10,429 nt of DNA from NCBI GenBank assembly GCA_003452915.1, contig DMMZ01000042.1, positions 89,851 to 100,279 on the forward strand. The letters are read 5' to 3'. Below, in pieces: positions 7,001 through 10,429 of this stretch; the stretch's first letter is position 1, and every line of letters begins with the position of its first letter. The translations under genes were made by a program, and so were the position numbers. This stretch comes from Clostridiales bacterium. Lineage in GTDB: Bacteria > Bacillota > Clostridia > Oscillospirales > CAG-382. The notes under the pieces are model-generated. The model had not been told where the DNA came from. It ran no database searches and saw only the letters and a program-made list of their open reading frames with translations.

Positions 7001-7024
7001 GTTAATTGTAAAAATGCAATTAAC
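7001..7024 (+). other. Intercistronic hairpin between rpsJ and rplC
   Basis: GTTAATTGTA (7001-7010) pairs with TGCAATTAAC (7015-7024) over 10 bp, with one G-U pair and an AAAA tetraloop. No T-run follows on either strand, so it is not an intrinsic terminator. It ends eight bases before the AAGGAGG site of rplC, in an 80-base gap that is long for this operon. It may be a processing, stability or translation-control element; the function is inferred. Confidence 0.5.
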
Positions 7025-7048
7025 CAATAACCAAGGAGGAATATAAAA

Positions 7049-7678
7049 ATGAAAAAAGGCATTATGGGCAGAAAGCTCGGTATGACGCAGATCTTTGACG
7101 AAAAGGGAAATGTTATACCTGTTACTGTCATTAACGCAGGTCCCTGCGTTGTTACACAGAAGAAAACTAAGGAAAAAGACGGCTATGAGGCTGTACAGCT
7201 TGGCTTCTCTGACATTATTGACAGAAAGCTTAATAAGCCCGCTAAAGGTCACTTCCTTAAAGCAAAGGTTTCCTTTAAAAAGTATCTTAAGGAGTTTAAA
7301 CTTGACTCCGCCGCTACAATGAACGTAGGCGATATCATAACAGCCGACACTTTTGCTGCAGGCGAAAAAGTTGACATTACCGGTATGACAAAAGGACGCG
7401 GTTTTTCCGGCGTTATAAAAAGATGGGGACAGCACCGTGTAAGAATGACCCATGGTTCAGGTCCGGTTCATCGTCAAGTTGGTTCTATGGGTGCAAACAG
7501 CAGCCCGTCAAGAGTTTTTAAGAACAAAAAAATGGCAGGCCAGTACGGTAACGAACAGGTTACAATGCTAAATCTTGAGGTTATAAAGATCGATGCAGAT
7601 AAAAACCTTTTGGCTGTAAAGGGCGCAGTTCCCGGTTCACGTGGCGGCATAGTCTTTGTTCGCAACACCGTGAAATAA
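7049..7678 (+). CDS. rplC: 50S ribosomal protein L3
   Basis: 209 residues, normal for bacterial L3 (uL3), an early-assembling protein whose extension reaches the peptidyl transferase centre. Visible features: N-terminal GRKLGMTQIF (7-16), GHFLKA (67-72), TKGRGFSGVIKRWG (114-127), MTHGSGPVHRQVGSMGA (133-149), and C-terminal VKGAVPGSRGG (190-200). The E. coli segment GQNQTP, which carries the glutamine methylated by PrmB, reads GANSSP here (148-153), so that modification site is absent; this form is common in clostridial L3 as I recall it. Start ATG 7049 lies nine bases after AAGGAGG (7033-7039). An 80-base gap with a hairpin separates it from rpsJ. Confidence 0.98.
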   Translation: MKKGIMGRKLGMTQIFDEKGNVIPVTVINAGPCVVTQKKTKEKDGYEAVQLGFSDIIDRKLNKPAKGHFLKAKVSFKKYLKEFKLDSAATMNVGDIITADTFAAGEKVDITGMTKGRGFSGVIKRWGQHRVRMTHGSGPVHRQVGSMGANSSPSRVFKNKKMAGQYGNEQVTMLNLEVIKIDADKNLLAVKGAVPGSRGGIVFVRNTVK

Positions 7679-7699
7679 GCGAAAGGGGAGGAATAAAAG

Positions 7700-8323
7700 A
7701 TGCCAACAATTAATGTATATAATATGGAAGGTAAAGTGTGCGGCGATATAGCTCTTTCCGATAAGATTTTTTCGGCTGAAGTAAATAAAACCGTCCTACA
7801 CTCTGTTGTCAGAGCATATCTGCTTAACCAGAGACAGGGTACACAATCCACACTTACAAGAAGCGAGGTTTCCGGCGGTGGCAGAAAACCCTGGAAGCAA
7901 AAAGGCACCGGCAGAGCAAGACAGGGTTCGATCCGTTCTCCACAGTGGACACACGGCGGTATCGCACTTGGTCCAAAGCCGAGAAGCTATCGTGTAAGCA
8001 TAAATAAAAAGGTAAAACAAATTGCCATGTTTTCGGCACTTTCTTCTAAGGTTGCTTCAGGTGAGTTGATTGTCGTTGACAATATCACACTTGACGAATA
8101 TAAGACCAAGAAGATTATTACAATGCTTTCAGCACTTGGTGCAGATAAAAAGGTTCTTATAGTATTGCCCGAAGCAAATAAAATGGTCGTTAAGTCGGCT
8201 GCTAATATCCCGGGTGTTATTACCGCACCTGTTAATGCTCTAAATGTTTATGACATTTTGAAGTATAACAAGCTTATTATTGTTAAAGATGCGGTTGCTA
8301 AGTTAGAGGAGGTATATGCGTAA
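7700..8323 (+). CDS. rplD: 50S ribosomal protein L4
   Basis: 207 residues, normal for bacterial L4 (uL4). The long loop that lines the polypeptide exit tunnel is intact: SGGGRKPWKQKGTGRARQG at about 58-76, followed by SPQWTHGG (80-87). Lys63 matches the residue altered in macrolide-resistant E. coli and is unaltered here. In E. coli L4 represses its own operon by binding the S10 leader; whether that holds here is unknown. It starts at ATG 7700 after GGGGAGG (7685-7691), 21 bases behind rplC, and its stop overlaps the rplW start by one base. Confidence 0.98.
   Translation: MPTINVYNMEGKVCGDIALSDKIFSAEVNKTVLHSVVRAYLLNQRQGTQSTLTRSEVSGGGRKPWKQKGTGRARQGSIRSPQWTHGGIALGPKPRSYRVSINKKVKQIAMFSALSSKVASGELIVVDNITLDEYKTKKIITMLSALGADKKVLIVLPEANKMVVKSAANIPGVITAPVNALNVYDILKYNKLIIVKDAVAKLEEVYA
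8305..8312 (+). promoter_or_regulatory. Ribosome binding site of rplW inside rplD
   Basis: AGAGGAGG within the last codons of rplD, ten bases before ATG 8323. It supports reinitiation or coupling at the overlapping TAATG, where the rplD stop and rplW start share one base. Confidence 0.8.
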
Positions 8324-8616
8324 TGAAAACTTCATACGACATAATCTTAAAGCCCGTTATTTCCGAGGCAGCTATTCAAAATATGCAGCAAAAGAAGTAC
8401 ACCTTTAGGGTTGCTACCGATGCTAATAAGATCGAGATAAAAAAGGCAGTTGAAGAAATATTCAAGGTAGAGGTCGAAAAGGTCACTACCATAAGCATGA
8501 AGAGCAAGCCTAAGAGAATGGGCCATAATGTTGGTTCGACGAGCGAGTGGAAAAAAGCAATCGTCAAACTTACACCCGCTTCTAAGACGATCGAGTTCTT
8601 CGATAGTCTGATGTAA
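8323..8616 (+). CDS. rplW: 50S ribosomal protein L23
   Basis: 97 residues, normal for bacterial L23 (uL23), which lies at the rim of the exit tunnel and docks trigger factor and the signal recognition particle. Family marks are the N-terminal DIILKPVISEAA (6-17), the KYTFRVATDANKIEIKKAVE block (25-44), and the VxKVTT strand followed by a basic loop (KSKPKRMG, 60-67). The start overlaps the rplD stop (TAATG), indicating translational coupling, and the next gene follows after 17 bases. Confidence 0.98.
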   Translation: MKTSYDIILKPVISEAAIQNMQQKKYTFRVATDANKIEIKKAVEEIFKVEVEKVTTISMKSKPKRMGHNVGSTSEWKKAIVKLTPASKTIEFFDSLM

Positions 8617-8633
8617 GCGAAAGGAGTTTAATA

Positions 8634-9467
8634 ATGGCGACAAAGAATTATAGACCGATTACACCCTCCCTGAGAAATATGACATCTCCTTCTTTTGAAG
8701 AGATAACCAAAAAGTCTCCGGAGAAAAGTCTTATAACAACATTAAAGAATAAAGCAGGTCGTAACAATACAGGTAAAATTACCGTACGTCATCAGGGCGG
8801 CGGTAACAAAAAGAAATATAGAATTATAGATTTTAAGCGTACAGCAAAAGAAAGCGGCTCAACCGTTGTCGGTATTGAGTACGATCCTAACCGTACTGCT
8901 TACATCGCACTTCTTACAGACGAGAGCGGTAAAAAGAGCTACATTTTAGCTCCTAACGGTCTTAAAGCCGGCGACGTTCTTTACTCAGGTCAGAACGCAG
9001 ACATAAAACCCGGCAACGTACTTCCGATTTCGCAGATTCCCGTTGGTACCTTTATTCATGCAATTGAGCTATATCCTGGCAGAGGCGCACAGCTTGTTCG
9101 CTCCGCTGGTGCAGCAGCTCAGCTTATGGCAAAGGAAAACGGAATGGCTCAGATAAGACTTCCATCAGGTGAAGTTAGATTAGTTCGTCTTGAGTGCACA
9201 GCAGCTATCGGACAAGTTGGAAACCTTGAGCATGAAAACATCAAACTCGGTAAAGCCGGAAAGACAAGACATCTCGGTATCAGACCCACGGTTCGTGGAT
9301 CTGTTATGAATCCGGTAGATCACCCGCACGGTGGTGGTGAGGGACGCTCTCCTATTGGTAGACCTTCTCCCGTTACTCCTTGGGGCAAGCCCACTCTCGG
9401 TTACAAGACAAGAAACAAGAAGGCTCGTACCAACAAGTTTATTGTCAAGCGTAAGAATGACAAATAG
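8634..9467 (+). CDS. rplB: 50S ribosomal protein L2
   Basis: 277 residues, normal for bacterial L2 (uL2), one of the largest and most conserved 50S proteins, needed for subunit joining and peptidyl transferase activity. Features: VRHQGGGNKKKYRIIDFKR at 51-69, the OB-like and SH3-like domains over ~40-195, PGRGAQLVRSAG at 148-159, and the C-terminal MNPVDHPHGGGEGRSP at 225-240. The histidine reported as essential in E. coli (His229) lies in the conserved DHPHGG, here Asp229-His230-Pro-His232. ATG 8634 follows AAAGGAG (8620-8626). Nothing is unusual. Confidence 0.98.
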   Translation: MATKNYRPITPSLRNMTSPSFEEITKKSPEKSLITTLKNKAGRNNTGKITVRHQGGGNKKKYRIIDFKRTAKESGSTVVGIEYDPNRTAYIALLTDESGKKSYILAPNGLKAGDVLYSGQNADIKPGNVLPISQIPVGTFIHAIELYPGRGAQLVRSAGAAAQLMAKENGMAQIRLPSGEVRLVRLECTAAIGQVGNLEHENIKLGKAGKTRHLGIRPTVRGSVMNPVDHPHGGGEGRSPIGRPSPVTPWGKPTLGYKTRNKKARTNKFIVKRKNDK

Positions 9468-9488
9468 GCGTAAAGGAGGATTATTACA

Positions 9489-9767
9489 GTGAGCAGAAGC
9501 GTTAAAAAAGGCCCATTTGTAGAGGCTAAATTATATAACCGCGTTATCGAGATGAACAAGAAAAACGAAAAAAAAGTTTTTAAAACCTGGTCGCGTTCCT
9601 CAACAATTTTTCCTGAATTCGTCGGACATACAATAGCGGTTCATGACGGTAAAAAGCATGTTCCGGTTTATGTTGTCGAGGATATGGTTGGACACAAGCT
9701 CGGTGAGTTCGCTCCGACAAGATTATTCAGAGGACATTCGGGATCTAAAACAACTAATTCTAAGTAA
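9489..9767 (+). CDS. rpsS: 30S ribosomal protein S19
   Basis: 92 residues, normal for bacterial S19 (uS19), which with S13 forms part of the 30S head near the A-site tRNA and the inter-subunit bridge. Family marks are the N-terminal MSRSVKKGPFV, TWSRSSTIFPEFVGHTIAVHDG (33-54) and LGEFAPTRLFRGH (71-83). It starts with GTG at 9489, nine bases after AAAGGAGG (9472-9479); no in-frame ATG precedes it, and the N-terminus agrees with the family. Confidence 0.98.
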   Translation: MSRSVKKGPFVEAKLYNRVIEMNKKNEKKVFKTWSRSSTIFPEFVGHTIAVHDGKKHVPVYVVEDMVGHKLGEFAPTRLFRGHSGSKTTNSK

Positions 9768-9777
9768 CGGCTGATTG

Positions 9778-9785
9778 AAAGGAGG
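9778..9785 (+). promoter_or_regulatory. Ribosome binding site deciding the rplV start
   Basis: A full AAAGGAGG ten bases before GTG 9796. The in-frame TTG at 9775-9777 immediately precedes this site and cannot use it, so a start there would be wrong by seven codons. Confidence 0.85.
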
Positions 9786-9795
9786 CACAATTACT

Positions 9796-10146
9796 GTGGA
9801 AACAAAGGTAGCGAAAGCTTATCTAAAGCAATTGCGAGTTTCACCCAGAAAGGTAAAAATCGTTCTTGATTTGATAAGGAACAAAGATGTGGCTCAAGCG
9901 GCCGCTATATTAAAGAACACAAATAAAATGGTGTGTGAGGCTGTCGAAAAGCTCCTTAAGTCGGCTGTTGCCAATGCGGAGCATAATTACGAAATGGATA
10001 TCGAGAAGCTTTATGTTGCAGAATGCTTTGTCACTCCCGGCATTTTGAAGAATATGAAGAGAGTTATGCCCCGTGCGCAGGGCAGAGCTTTCCGAATCAT
10101 CAAGCGTACCTCGCACATCACGATTACGCTTAAAGAAAGAGATTAA
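9796..10146 (+). CDS. rplV: 50S ribosomal protein L22
   Basis: 116 residues from the chosen GTG start, close to the family's usual 110-115. L22 (uL22) binds all domains of 23S rRNA, and its long beta-hairpin lines the exit tunnel. Visible parts: AKAYLKQLRVSPRKVKIVLDLIR-type N-terminal helix region (RVSPRKV near 14-20), NAEHNYEMD (60-68), and the hairpin section MPRAQGRAFRI followed by KRTSHITI near the C-terminus. The frame could extend to TTG 9775, but that puts the ribosome site inside the coding sequence and adds a residue stretch (MKGGTIT) foreign to the family. The stop overlaps the rpsC ribosome site. Confidence 0.97.
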   Translation: METKVAKAYLKQLRVSPRKVKIVLDLIRNKDVAQAAAILKNTNKMVCEAVEKLLKSAVANAEHNYEMDIEKLYVAECFVTPGILKNMKRVMPRAQGRAFRIIKRTSHITITLKERD

Positions 10147-10160
10147 GGAGGAGACAAACA

Positions 10161-10429
10161 ATGGGTCAGAAAGTTAATCCACACGGTTTACGTGTAGGCA
10201 TAATAAAAGACTGGGATTCCCGCTGGTTCGTTAAGAGCGAAATATTTGGCGACACCTTAGTATCGGACTATAAGCTAAGAAAGCATCTAAAAACAAAGCT
10301 TCAGTTGGCGGGTGTTCCCAAGATAGAAATTGAAAGAGACAACTCACGCATAAGAGTTATTATACACTGTTCAAAACCGGGCATTATTATCGGCAAGGGC
10401 GGCATTGAAATTGAAAAGCTCAAACGTGA
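10161..10429 (+). CDS. rpsC: 30S ribosomal protein S3 (3' end outside window)
   Basis: The first 89 codons of S3 (uS3), a 30S protein of the head at the mRNA entry channel. MGQKVNPHGLRVGI at the N-terminus and the KH-domain loop GIIIGKGG (74-81) make the identity certain. ATG 10161 follows AAGGAGG (10145-10151), which overlaps the rplV stop codon. Bacterial S3 is usually about 210-230 residues, so more than half lies beyond the window. The order rplV-rpsC is the usual one. Confidence 0.97.
   Translation, partial: MGQKVNPHGLRVGIIKDWDSRWFVKSEIFGDTLVSDYKLRKHLKTKLQLAGVPKIEIERDNSRIRVIIHCSKPGIIIGKGGIEIEKLKR

Noticed and set aside
6992..7453. 153-codon minus-strand frame
   Set aside because: Shadow of rplC, whose identity is certain; no promoter or ribosome site on the minus strand.
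7474..7908. 144-codon minus-strand frame
   Set aside because: Shadow spanning the end of rplC and the start of rplD, with no independent support.

Overview
The window reads as chromosomal DNA of a low-to-moderate GC Gram-positive anaerobe, most likely a clostridial Bacillota of the Ruminococcaceae/Oscillospiraceae type. The grounds are strong AAGGAGG ribosome binding sites before nearly every gene on the right half, sigma-A-type promoters, the Gram-positive form of the S10 ribosomal cluster, a Firmicutes-type 573-residue phospho-sugar mutase, and a lipoprotein with a DUF4855-like body. The genus is inferred, not shown.

Left part (1-4539). A long lipoprotein gene with two discoidin-like segments and a DUF4855-like C-terminal part runs leftward and leaves the window at base 1. 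It diverges from a rightward group of three genes: a cytoplasmic M55 (DppA-like) D-aminopeptidase with all zinc ligands and the nucleophilic histidine present, an unrecognised 332-residue protein with a RanBP2-like zinc ribbon and a C-terminal membrane anchor, and a 95-residue acidic protein of unknown function. Gaps of 26 and 14 bases suggest cotranscription.

Middle (4540-6656). A hairpin with T-runs on both sides separates this group from a convergent phosphoglucomutase/phosphomannomutase gene, which has a near-consensus promoter. Between that gene and the ribosomal cluster lies a 360-base divergent control region. It carries an extended -10 promoter for the ribosomal operon, followed by a structured leader of about 180 bases whose stems partly exclude one another.

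Right part (6657-10429). The start of the S10 operon is in canonical order: rpsJ, rplC, rplD, rplW, rplB, rpsS, rplV, rpsC (S10, L3, L4, L23, L2, S19, L22, S3). The S3 gene is cut by the window edge. Spacing is tight and rplD/rplW overlap by one base. One exception is the 80-base rpsJ-rplC gap, which holds a 10-bp hairpin just before the L3 ribosome binding site.

No mobile element, CRISPR array, tRNA or rRNA was seen. The best candidates for something undescribed are the rpsJ leader RNA, the zinc-ribbon membrane protein with its small neighbour, and the DUF4855 lipoprotein. The rest is conserved housekeeping sequence.
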